NCBI RefSeq assembly: GCF_001949145.1
Contig: NW_019091368.1
Location: 1,400,800-1,450,794 of the forward strand
Reading direction: 5' to 3'
DNA from: Acanthaster planci
Taxonomy: Eukaryota > Echinodermata > Asteroidea > Valvatida > Acanthasteridae
Length of the DNA: 49,995 nucleotides
The notes under the pieces are model-generated. The model ran no database searches. It was not told the origin of the DNA and worked only from the letters and a program-made list of their open reading frames with translations. Of this stretch, positions 1 through 12,600 are shown one piece after another. The first letter of the stretch is position 1. The number at the start of each line of letters is the position of its first letter. Made by a program: the position numbers and the translations under genes.

Positions 1-463
1 TGGGAGGGCAGATGGACCTTAAGTGTCATTCAGTGGATGTGCCACTGCAATTCCAAGGAGGCTAAGAGCTGTTCATTGTCCCAGTAACATCCAACCTATA
101 GTTGACTTATCAGGTTCTGCATGTGTGCTAGTCTAACAGTAAGCTTGTCTTTCCCTTTATTTAATCGGTTACATTTACTGGTCAGCCACAACTGTTTTAA
201 CAGAGAGACAAAATGTAATGTGTGGTGGAATTTACAGTTTTGCATGTCTACATCATGCTTTAGCAAGTAAATGTGCGATATTAGTCAATCTCAACAAAAC
301 ACCAATATGCTGAATCCTGTTGATATGTTAAATAACTAAACACAGAAACGTTGATAGAGTGCTGACATCCGACGTCAGTGCAGTCTTTTCTGAGAACTGA
401 CCAATTCTTTTCAAACGGAAGATTTTAAAACGAGACTGCATTGAAATTACTTTTCTCTCGCAG
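1..463 (+). other. CENPF intron (5' end outside window)
   Basis: AT-rich non-coding sequence ending in a polypyrimidine tract and CAG at 463. I see no gene or repeat in it. Confidence 0.75.
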
Positions 464-666
464 ACCTCAGCCAAGCGAAGCACAAGTTAGAGTTGCAGCT
501 GCAGGCCAAAGACAAGGAGCTGAACAACCTACGTAGCCAGGCAGCAGACAGTGAGAAACAGCTGGCAGAAGTCCGGAAAGCTCTCGCAGAGAAGGAAGCT
601 GCATTCAACAAACAGCTGGACGAGACAAATAACTTGAGAAGCCAGCTGGACAAGGCCACTGCAAAG
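464..666 (+). CDS. CENPF: CENPF exon A (first in window)
   Basis: The acceptor is a pyrimidine tract followed by CAG at 461-463, and the donor GTAAAT starts at 667. The exon opens with the last two bases of a split codon and ends in phase 0. It encodes 67 residues of coiled coil that resemble the region of human CENP-F just before the CQRQNAESAR block. Confidence 0.85.
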
Positions 667-3600
667 GTAAATCATTTCAAAAATCATAACTGGGAGGATC
701 ATAATTCAGATCGGATGTTTGTACATTTGAGCTTTTGGCTTTGACTCTTTAATGCTTCACCATTCAAATATTCAAGTTTTATATAATACAAAATGAAGTT
801 GCACAGATGTAAATGAAATATTTCCCATAGAAAGAGCATTCCATGTCAGCCCGGTTCTTCGTCTTGAGTTCATTATTTCTGTTATTTTTACATTACAGCT
901 GGAAGAATTGGAAAGGAAATCCAAGCAGACGGTGCAGGAGTTGGAATGCCAACGCCACAATGCCGAGGCTGCCCGCAATTCACAAGAGCAGCGCTTCAAG
1001 GAGCGAGAGAAACAGCACAAGCAAGAACTGTCCCAGCAGGCACAGCTCGTCACCAGTCTTGACAAAGAATTCAAAGATGCCACTAACAAGCACCAACAGG
1101 AGATCAACAAGCTGACGTCCGAGCGCAGTGTGCTGCAGTCGCAGTTTGAGAAAGCTCAGTTCGCTGCCCAGAAATTGGAGAGGGAGATGGGGGAGCTCAA
1201 GCAGCAACTTGACAGAGCCGACCAGAGTGTCAATTCGCACGAAAAAACAGTTGCTCAGCTGGAGAAGACACTTGCTGACCTCGTCAGAGAGAAGGAGAAT
1301 TTTCTTTGCAAGCTTGACCAAGGCAGCTGCAAGATCACCAATCTCGAGAGCCAGGTGGCGCAGTTGAAACGAGAGTGCCAGCACAACGAGGGCCTCGTGA
1401 ACGATCTGCAAGGGAAGATGCAGCAGAAGGAGACCGAACTGGACACCTTCAGTGCCAAGTCCGACAACCGCATGAAGGAACTCAACAACATCGCGGAAAA
1501 TTTGAAACTGCAGTTGTCGGCTGTGGAGACCAAGCATTCCTCTGCGCAAGATTTAGTCCAGAAACGAGAGCACGAGATTCAGACGTTGACACAACAGCGA
1601 ACAGTGTCAGAAGATGCTAAGCAGAAGCTCCAACAACTGGTAGATGGCAGTGGCAGAGAGATTGACGGATTGAAGAGAGAGGTTTCCACGCTGAAGCAGC
1701 AGAATAACAGCATGATGGAAACAGTGGAGAGAGCTAAAGATGCTCAAACCCAGCACAGCAGACAAGTTGTGGAGAGGGACAACAGGATTACAGAGCTGGA
1801 AGACCATCTGACGGCATCAAAATGTGAGGTAGAATCCGTCAGGTCCGAGCTCGCCAGCATCTTGCAAGAGCAGGAGAGTGAGAAGATGTTGCTGGGCAAC
1901 CTTCGTCTGGAGAACAGCAGTCTCCTGTCCGACTACAAGAAAGCTTGTGAAATGGCGGACGCCAGGGGAACAGAGGTAACCGATCTGCTGGATAGGCTTG
2001 ACAAATCAGAGTCTGAGGTTGAAAAACTAAGAGAGCGGTTGCACAGAGCTGAAGGGGACTTGAAGCAGGCCAAGAAAGCTGAACAGTAAGTACCTGTATA
2101 GAAAACATCTGAGGCCATTTCATTGAATCACTTATAGTTCTGCTGGTTTTCATACAACATGAGCGTTCAAATAAAGATGTGATGCCAGACCTTTACACCA
2201 AAATGTGCTTAATTTAAAAAGTATATATTTTCAGTTGTGGCTTCCTTGAGGAAATGCCTGCTGAATCCCCCCGTTTAAGCATATTAAAATGAAATATGTT
2301 ACTTGGTGTTTCAGTGTAATTTTGTAGGTTAACTGTTTTCATACTTTTGAACTTTTGTCAAACCACAGTTTTTCACTTCTCAGTAGAGATTTTATTGTAA
2401 AGAATCTACATGTAGTTACATTGTAACTTGTGCATGCTATATCGATAACAAACACACTGTTATTGAATGTTGAAATGTATCATGAGGATATTTCTTTTCG
2501 CCTAGAACTTTTGGCAACAAGAAAAAAAGATGTACCAAATCTTAACTGCATGCATTTTGTTTAGTGTAAAACATGGTTGTGTTCAAAACATTCAACCCTA
2601 ATCCCCTAGGATGTATGTAAAATCCATTGAACTTGGAGGATTTGGGACTTTTAAGGTTAAACCACTTTGGGTCTACTCTGACTATTCTTGGCTAATATTA
2701 CAACATTCATTCTCTCTTTCAGAGATGCCAAGAAGGTTGAACTTGAACTGAACAAAGCTGCAGCAGACACGGAAGAGTTTCTGCAGTCGCTGAGAAAGGA
2801 ACTGGACAGCGCAAAAACACAGCTCCAGCAGTCTGAGGAAAAACACCAAGCTGCTGTGGCTGCACTCAAGGCAAAGCTTACAGGAACTGAATCAAGGATC
2901 AGTGAGCAGTCGAAAGAAATCTCTGACCTTGTGGAGAAGCTGAGTCACCGGGAAAATAAGGTGGAGCAGTTGGAACAACAACTTGAAAAGGCCGAGTCTG
3001 ATGTTGAGAATGCGAGAGCAACTGCTGAAGCAAGCTCCAGGGAAGCGTCGGAGATTGCAGCTGAGCTCAGCCTTGCCCAGAAGGAGCTCAGTAACGCTAA
3101 GCTTGATTTGGACAATGCACTGAAGATCTCGTCTGCTGCTCAGCGCGACCTGAATGCCTCACAAGAGGAGCTGGACTCTACAAAAGAGATGCTGTCTAGA
3201 AAGGATGAAGATGTAAAGCAGCTGACGACGGAGGTGTTGGAACTGACCTCCAGACTTGATGAATCCACCAAAGCATTCGAGGCATCCCTTACAAGGTCGG
3301 AAGAGGAAAAAGCAGCCTTGATGGAGAAGTGTGATCACGCAGAAGCAGTCATTGCTAACAAGGAGTCAAATCTCGAGGAAATGATGAGCAAGGCTAAAAA
3401 AGCCGAAACAGAAGTTCTCTCGCTCCAGGAGAAGGTCCAAAAGCTTGAACAAATTGAGACCTCAGCACAGAAAACAGTGGAAACACTCCAACAACACGCC
3501 ACTGATCATCTAGAACTCTTACGGGAAAAAGATACCAAACTTTGCTCCGTGGAAGCTGAACTGCACCAACTGCAGACCAGTTTTGACAAACTGTCTGGTG

Positions 3601-6600
3601 ATCTAAGAAACACAGAGGATCAGCTTGAAAACTTAAAAGCAGATATGTTAAGCCAGTCTGAGCAAAGTGAGATTGCACTGAAACAGAAACAAGTGCTTGT
3701 AGATGAACTCTCTTCACAAAAACAATCAGCAGAGACGGAATTCATTCAGTTACAGGAAAAATTCTGTGATAGCGAAAAGAAGCTTGGTCTCCTCAGAATG
3801 TCCTACTCTGATGTCCAGGACAGATGTGACACCAGCCAAGAACAACTGCAGAGTATGGAATCACTCCTCCAGAAGAAGAAGAAAGAGATTGAAGAGCTGC
3901 AGCAAATGTTTGATCAGATTATATCTGAGAAGACGATGTCTTTACAAGATCTGGAGGCATCAAATTCAAGTCTGACGGAAAAATTAAGCCAGAGTGCAGC
4001 TGTCGTCCTTCAAAAAGAGGCCCAAATAGAAAGTCTTGAGAGAGAACATGACACGTGTAAGCATGAACATGAAACTACCACTGCTTCCCTACTTTCAGAA
4101 GTGGCAGCACTCAAGGACCAAGTCTCCGACTTGGAAGTAATTCTGGAGAAGACCAAGGATCTTCATCATGCCACAGAGGGGGAGCTACAGCAAACTAAAG
4201 ATGAACTGACAACAACCAAGGAAGAGAACCAGAGAATGCAAGGTCGCCTGGACCTGATCCAGATGGACATCGACGACAAGGATGACTGCATGCAGGCTTA
4301 CACCGAACAGTTGGGACAGATGGAGAGCACCATCAAAGCCCTGGAGGAAGCCAAGGAGCAAAGTGACTTCATCATTGGCGACTACAAGATGGAACTCTCC
4401 AAGGCCCAGGATGACATGGAAGTTATCAGTAAAGAAAGGGAAAGCCTTCAACAGGGGCTTGCAAAGGTTGAGCAAAGGGAGTCAAACCAACAGGAAGTTC
4501 TGAAGAACCTGAGGACGGAGCTCAGTGAAAGAGAGAATGACTTTACTTCACTCACAGAAGTAAGTGAAGCTCTGAAAACCAAGTTCCAAGCCAACGTCTC
4601 TGAAATGGAGAACAAAGACAAAGACATTGAGTCATTGAACATCCAGTTGGAAAATCAGAAACAGACCTTGAATTGCTTGCAATCCGATCTTGAAGAGAAG
4701 ACATCTTTGGTCAGTGCCTTGGAGGAAAAGTCCATCCAGTTGGCCAGAGAACTTGAAAAAAGAGACACTCTGCTTGAGGATGGGCAACGCACTGTTGAAT
4801 CTCATATGGAGCAGCTAAGAGATTTGCAGAGCAAGCTGTCTCTCAAAACAGAAGAGCATGAAGCATCCGTCGTCAAGATGACCCAAGAGATGAATACCCT
4901 GCTGTCCAAACTTGAGGTCAGCCAGATGGATGTGGAAGACCGTGAGCGAGCTCGTCAAGAGATGCTTGAGAAGCTGGAGCAGAAGCAGCAGATATGCAAG
5001 CAGCAGGAGACTCGCATCTCTTGCCTCACCCTGGACTTAGAGGAGCTTCAGAGGAACGCACAGGAGCTGGATGCTGCCAAGACCTCCCTTGAGCAAGCAT
5101 TGGCTGAGAAGGAAAAGGAAATCAAAGCATCTTCGGAGACGGCCGAGAGTATAACTGATGATTTAAGACGGGAAACTAAAACACTTGAAGAGCAGGTATG
5201 CAGCCTGGAGGGTGAACTCCAAAAGGCACATTTCACCCTTGAGAACACAGTGGAGGATCTGAGCAGCCTCACAGAGCAGTTTAATGTGACAAACGAGAAA
5301 TGCGAGCAGCTGCAGCAACGTCACGGGGAACTTACGTCCAGCCACGAGGAGCTGAAGCAAGAGTTTGATGCAGTTGTCGGCCACAAAGATGCACTCGTCC
5401 AAACCAGTCAGAACTTAAGGGAGGAGCTGGAGGAAACCAAATCAGCCTTGCAACAAGAAAGTGCGGACTTTGAGACAGAGAAGAAAGCGCTAGACACTAC
5501 AGTGCAGTCACTCACAAGCAACCTCAGCTCTTTACAGTCAACCTATGACGAGACTGTTACAAAACTGACGGGTATGAATACTTGTATTTTTTTTTTCAAA
5601 GAAAATGTAGAAACCCATGCTACCTTAAATCAGGCAAGCTCAATGTGGTAATCAAGTCCCCTGTGAAAGATATACATGCTGAAGCATGGCTCGATACATG
5701 TGGAATACAAATTGAACCTAACAAAGCTCAGAGTAACCAAGTTGTAGTTTTGATCATGGGTGCAGAATTGACGTTTTTGACCATCAGGTATGAGAAAAAA
5801 TCTGAGGAAGAAAAAAATTGGGGAAAAAAAAAAAAAACTCTACAAATACATGTATTTTAACAATGCCTACACAGCTGCACCCAAACATACATGTTGGTAC
5901 TTACAGGGTTCGCACGCCTCCTGGAAAACCTGGAAAATCCTGGAATTTTATACCCATCTTGGAAAGTCCTGGAAAATGCTTTAGGTTTTAAAGAAGTCCT
6001 GGAAATTCCTGGAAATTACAGTAAAATCAATATTTAAAATGAGACAAAAACGATCTAATAAACTGTGACCGTCCCCGCGTACATTGTCGCCTTTGCATGG
6101 CGCAGTACAGTTGTACGTTATTCAACATGCGGGGTCTACATACTCAAAAACACATCCGCGCTGCACGCAGCGCTATGAGCAAATGGATGGTGCCCACAAT
6201 GTGATTCTTTCTATTTTGCATGCGCAGGGCACCAAGGATATCATTACTAAACATTTTTGTAGTCAAATTTTACTTTCGTTTTTTGTAGCTCCATGGTGAA
6301 CTGTCTGTTGTGGCTACAATTATGAAATCATTCTCTATTAAATTTATGTACTTTATTTTATACGTAATTAAATATTCCCAGTCATTATAAACTAATAAAA
6401 CTCAATATAAAAGTAAAACTGTGACTGTGACGAACATTTGTCCTTAACATTGAATGGACTAGGGGAAGTTTATTTTTTTTATGATCGCCAGCTGTGTGTA
6501 GGCCTACCTCGTGGTCAAGTTGTCACAGCCAGAACCAGAATTAAGTGTTGGAAAAGTCCTGGAATATTTTTTTCACAAGGGTGTATGAACCCCGTACATA

Positions 6601-9600
6601 TTAATCAAAGTACATAACCTTGATCTTTTAACTTGATTCCTGTTTAACTTATTGCAGTAAACTTGTAGAGTCAGAAAAGACCAGACTATAAAATCAGAAA
6701 ATCTTCGTATTTGAGTGCTTCTGCATTGCACCTCGTCAGTGTACCAATATTAGATTGTGAAGATGGCCGGATTTCCTGTCACAACTTTTGTGGTTTCCAT
6801 AAATTTGACAAGCTTCTGAAAAATTCGAAGTTGATTGCCCGAATTTTATTGATTATTTTGGATTTCTTTCATCTTTTGTTCAGCCCACATAAACAAATGC
6901 TTGTCATAATCAAAACCAACAAGTTCTTTAAAAATTGTTTCTCTTGTTTAAAAGAGCCTTGATAGTTCAGGGCTTGTGATCAATTTGTATGCCTTTCACA
7001 CACATCCTTGGTCATTTCTTATTTCCTTCCTGTGCAGATGTTTCTAAAGAAGAGCAACTAGCCAAAGAAATGCTGGAAAAACTTCAGCTGGATATGAGGG
7101 AGCAGCTGACCAACTCAACAGCAACCACAGCAACCCTGAAAGAAAAAGTGCAACATCTTCAAAATGAGCTTGAATTAACCCAAGAAGCTCTCCAGCAGAT
7201 GAATATGAAGCTCTCTGAAGAAAAAAATAATCGCTGTCACTTCCAAGAGACTGCAGCACTTGAAAAAGAAAATCAGGACCTCTTGATCAAGGAGCTGACA
7301 CAGAAGCAGGCCTTGACGGAAGCTCTGATAAGTGAAACAGAGAGTAGGCTAAGAGAGGCCGAGACATCTCTGGAAGCTTCCAGGGAGTGTGTCTCCACCT
7401 TAGAAGCTTCAAAGGAGTCCTTAGGTACAGATTTCAAGGCTCTTACGCAGAAAGCTGATGAACAGGAGAAGACCATAATCAAGCAGGGAAATCAGATTTG
7501 TGACTTGGAGCAAACTTTGGCCGAGAAGGAGGCTGAAATTGAGGAAATGAAATCACACCTTGAAGACACAGAGGACCAACTCTCTAACAGCCAGAGGGAC
7601 TACAAGAAAGAGCTGGCGGAGAAAAGGAAGGAGGTTGGCCACCTTCAAACAGAGTTGGCCCAGCTCAGGGAAAGTTTTGAACTAACCCACAGTGCTCTTA
7701 AAACTGAAGAGGAAACAGTTAAGGAGAAGGATCAAGACATTGAAGCCCTCAGAGCACAGTGTAAGAGTGAGGTTGGAGCCATTAGAGAACAGCTCGAGCA
7801 GTTGGAGACCGAAATGAGGGTGGCTCAGCAGCAGCACATGGAAGACAACCATAAGATAGACGGACTGATCAGTCAAATTGCACAACTGAGATCCCAGTTG
7901 GAAGCTGACAGAGATCTTCATGAAAGGAAAGAGTTTGAGATGATTGAGCGTGAAGCCCAAGCGCAAGAGAATATGGACACTCTCAGAGAGAAGATATCGC
8001 AACTGAAACAGAGCATCTCAAGAAAGGATGACTCAATCACAGAACAAAAAGAAGCTGTGGATGGACTCCGTGATCGACTTGCCCTTCAAGAGAAAGCCTC
8101 CACATGTGTCGTAGAGGAACTGAATGCCAAAATTGAGTCTGTGGAAGCTGATGTGCTTCGTCTGGAGGAACAACTGAGAACTAAGACAGAGTTAAGTGAG
8201 CATTTAGAGCAGCAGATAGAATCCTTGAGAACTTCACTTGTTGGAGAAAAATCCTGCCTGCTGGAGTCTCTCGCAGAAAGTGAGGAAAGGCTGGAACTGG
8301 CTGAAAAAAGTCACAGAGATGAGACAGAGCAATTGAGAAGGAAGTTGGACACACTTGCTCAAGAACATCAAGATGCTCTGGATGCTGAGAAGATGTGCAA
8401 TGTTAAGCTGCAAGAAGACCTACACAAGACAAGGGAAATGTCCGTAGTACATAGGGAGTCTTTGGAACATGATCTCGCTTGTCTGAAGAAAGAGAAGTTA
8501 CAGCTGGAGACGACACTTGTGGAAATGAAGAACTACTCAGAAGAAAAAGACATTGAGCTCCACCAGCTCAAAAATGCTCAAACGGAGAGCAACCAGAAGT
8601 TGGTGGCCTCCATTGAGCGCATCGAGGCCCTGCAGACAGAGGTTCGAGAGCAGCGTGACGCTTTGGCAATTGCTGACAGGGAGAATTCCCAGGTTAGAGA
8701 AGAGCTTGAGCATCAGATCAGTCTTCTAGAAAAAAGGAAGGAGGGTCTGTCACACAAGCTGGAAATGACACAGAGAGAGGCAGAGGACCTTCTTGAGAGT
8801 AAAAACATCCTGGAGCTGGAGGTGGTCTCACTGAAGCAGAGTGTGGCAGACGGCAACGATTTTTCAGATGCAGTCAAAGAAGAACTTGTAACAAAGCTTC
8901 AGCATTTCCAAGAGGAAAAGGAACGTGCCGACCGAAGGATAAGTGATCTACTTCAGCAGCTGGATTCTTCAAGGAAGGAAAGGGATGAGCATGAGTATCA
9001 ACTGAGCATCTTGAAGAATGAGGCAGAATTGCAGGGTTTCACCACGGAGGACCAAAAGGCAAGAATGGATGATATGGGTGCTGAGAATGAGAGTCTGAAA
9101 GATGAAATAGACAAGCTAAGAGGAAGACGGGTAAAGCTTCAGGCAGATTTGGACGATGCCACCAGCCAGCTGCAGGTGCTGTCCACTGAAGTGGAGCATT
9201 ATCAGTCCAAGCAAAATGAGCTGCTCAAGCAGAAGGACCAGATGGAAGAGGTCAGGCAATCCTTGGAAACAGAAATGGAATCTCAGAGAATTGACGTGTG
9301 TAAACTCCAGGACATTTGTACCAATCTTCAAGATGAGGCAGGAGAAAGAACAAGTGCTTTTCAATCGCTGCAGTCAGAGAACAAAGAATTGGTCAGTAAA
9401 TACGAAAACCTTAGCCAAGAGATGCTCGAAGCTCAAGAATCTTTGAAATTGACCCAGGAGCAGAAGGCACAAATGCAGGATGAAAATACCGGCCTGTCAA
9501 GAAAGATGGAAGATCTTGAGGGAATGATAGGAAATCTCCAACAGCAGGTATCTCAGGAGAGTGCTGCCAAATTGGATCATCTAGAAAAGGCCAAATTGTC

Positions 9601-12600
9601 AAACAGTGATGTTGAATCTCTGACAATGAAATTGCACGAAAAGGAGTCTCTGATTGGCAGATTAGAAATTGAAAAGGAGGAAGCGCTTTCTTCTCTGCAG
9701 TCTTCTACAGAAAAGGTGTCTTCAGCACAGCAAGAGACTCGGGATGTTAAGAACGCCCTCTCCACCTCACTCCTCGAAAAATCTGACCTGGAAAAACAGC
9801 TGGAAGCATTACAGATCAGACTGAAGGATAATGAAAAAGAATTGGAGAACCTGGCCCAAGAAGTTTCACTGAAGGAGCAACAGAAGAGGGCGACAGAAGA
9901 GGAATTGATATTGAAGCAGACAGAAGCACAAGAGATGAAAGATGCTTGCAAGGGGCTGGAAAACGAGATAAGCAGCAATGAAACTGATCGCAGCCAAGTG
10001 GAATGCCAGCTTGCACTGTTTGAATCAACTATTGCCGAGCAAGCGAGAAAGATAACCGAGCTGTTGGAATTGGTGGCCAATGCGGGAGCTGCACAGCAGG
10101 AAGCAGAGAGGAGGGGGCTTGTCTCCACCTCAGAGATTCAACAAGAGCTTGATGCCCTCACCAAAGAGAGGAATGAACTTGCTGCGGAGAACCAAGAGAT
10201 AAATCTCAAGGTTCAAACCCTCACGATTGAGACTGCAGACCTGAAGACACAACTCAGTCTCCAGCAAGCTGACTCCAGACAGAAGATTGAGCAGTTGACT
10301 TTGGGAGTCAGTCAGCTGCAGCAGGAGAAGAACCAGACTTTAGAGATAATGGATTCTATTCAAACTAATCATAGTAAGGAGTTACTGGAAAGGGGAGAAC
10401 TTGAAGATGAAATTAAGTCGAACGAAAAAGACATCAATGAGAAGAACTCAAAAATTGCAAGCCTTCAAGCTTCTTTGGAGGCAACAGAAAAAGAGATAGG
10501 AGATTTGACCGAGGCATTGAGAACTACACAGAAAAGTCTAGAGGAAGCTAATAGCGACAACTGGGATGTGACAGAGAGCCTTCAAGATAAACTGATAGAG
10601 TTGTCTGCTGCCGAAGAAAAAATTGCTAACCTCACTCAAAATATCCAGTCTTTGGAGTCTGAAAAAGAAGAAATATCCAAAAGATTTCATGAAACAACCA
10701 CTGATCTTCAGGCCAAAGAAGATGAGCTACGAGAACAACTTCACTATCATTCCGAGCAGCTTGAAAATATTTCTCGTGAGAAGGCGGTTCTGGATGAAAC
10801 CCTCGCATCTTTGAGGCCAGAACTTGAAAACCTGAATCTGAGACTAGCCCAAGTCACATCAGAGAACGAAAGTTTGAAGTCAGAAAGGATGGACTTGGCC
10901 GATCAAGTCAAGGTAGTGGAATATGAACACAATGAAATAGCACGTACACTGGAGGACCTGAACAGTCAATTACAGAAGAAGGAGTCCAGGAACTGTGCAA
11001 TGGAAGAACAGCTGAATGCTGCTGAGTCCAAAACACTGCAGTTTAAGGCGGAAAAGGCCGAGTTGGAAGCTCAGTTGAACACTCTGCAATCAGAGACCCA
11101 AGCAATGGAGGAACAAATCTCACTGCTGGTGTCAGAGAAAGCAGAACTGCAGCTACTTGCCAGGCAAGCACAAGAGTCAAGCACCACCAAGGAGGCCAAG
11201 CTGTCTCAACTCAGGACTGAGCTAGAGGAGGGCGATAAACGATGCCTGAGCCTGGAAGAAGCCCTGCGAGAGATGGAGAACAGCACCATTCAAAGAGTGG
11301 AAGTGTTGACTGTAGAACTTGAGGAGGCTAAGATGAACCTTGATACAGTAACAGAGAGCAAAAAGGTAGTTTTTTCACCAGTGACACGTGAATTGATGAA
11401 CTTTAATTGTGACAGCATCCTGTGACCACATTCCATTTGAATGATCAACCGTACATTTCAAAGAACGTAAATGTCAAACAAAGTTGTGATAGAAAACTAG
11501 AAGTCATAAACATTGAAGTAGTCAGGTCAGCGTCACTTTCCCAGTGCCAATACTAAAGTATTAGGATTCCAGGATGTCTTTCCTGTCAGCAAGAATGACT
11601 AATTACCTACTCCTGTACCGCAAGCAACAGGAAATCTGTAACTGCTTTGAGTTCATTAGTACCTTAATACTTATAACTACCCAGATTAGATGAAATTGTA
11701 GTAGTCTCCAAAACTCTGCAGATGGAAAGAAATGTTGGATATTTTTTTTGCAGTTTTGATTAATCTTGTTAAAATATAATTTTTAAATGGCTGTAATGTG
11801 CTCCGGGTCGTAAAAAAAAAAAGGTTGCAAAGGAAATTCTCAAAAATAAATATAGCTAGTGATAAAGTTCAGTGCTTATTTGAATGGGATTCAGTGGCTT
11901 TTAAAATATATGTATTTTTTTAATCTGACCAACTCATGCAGTTGGAGCTTAAAGCTCTCAGCAGTGAGAAGAACGACCTTGAGAAGAGTCTACAGGCGAA
12001 GCACGAGGAGCTGCTCAGACTCCAAGCTGACCTGCGGACACAGGTTGAAGGATTTGAGCGGAGGTTAATGGCGCTGGAGGAGGAGTCTAAGATTGAGGTC
12101 ACTGCCATGCAGGAAGAGGTCAGGCGACAGCTAATTTTGCTTTTCACTGCATATAGTATGAGATCTGCCGCTGGAATGTATACCCTGATCTCGATGTAAG
12201 CTTGCACATACATGTAATAACCCTTATGCGGCAAGCATTCCCACATAGTCATTTAACTCAATACAGGTGAGCAACTCTTAGATGGATTCACAGATCTCTG
12301 CATTTTTTCAAATTTTAGCTGAAACATCTCATTTTGATACATTTGTACATTTTCGTTCAGTTCAACATTATGTTCCTCAAGCTTGTGATTTCCCATGAAG
12401 AGAACTAATCCGTTATTTTCTATATTGCTCTCTACCACCCTGCCTGTTACTCCCTGTACCCTCTGATCAGGTGTAGCATTGTATGGTTTGTATGGATTCA
12501 TCAGAGATTACTTACATGAACTCTGAAACACAAGTAACCTGAGTGCTAATTGGTTAATGCTGTTACAACGTATCCCTGACTGCGCAGCTTGCAAACCTTC

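Noticed and set aside
9577-10128. 183-codon minus-strand Ser/Cys-rich frame
   Set aside because: Antisense shadow of the GAG/AAG/CAG-rich CENPF rod exon, as are the frames at 980-1549 and 13581-14120.
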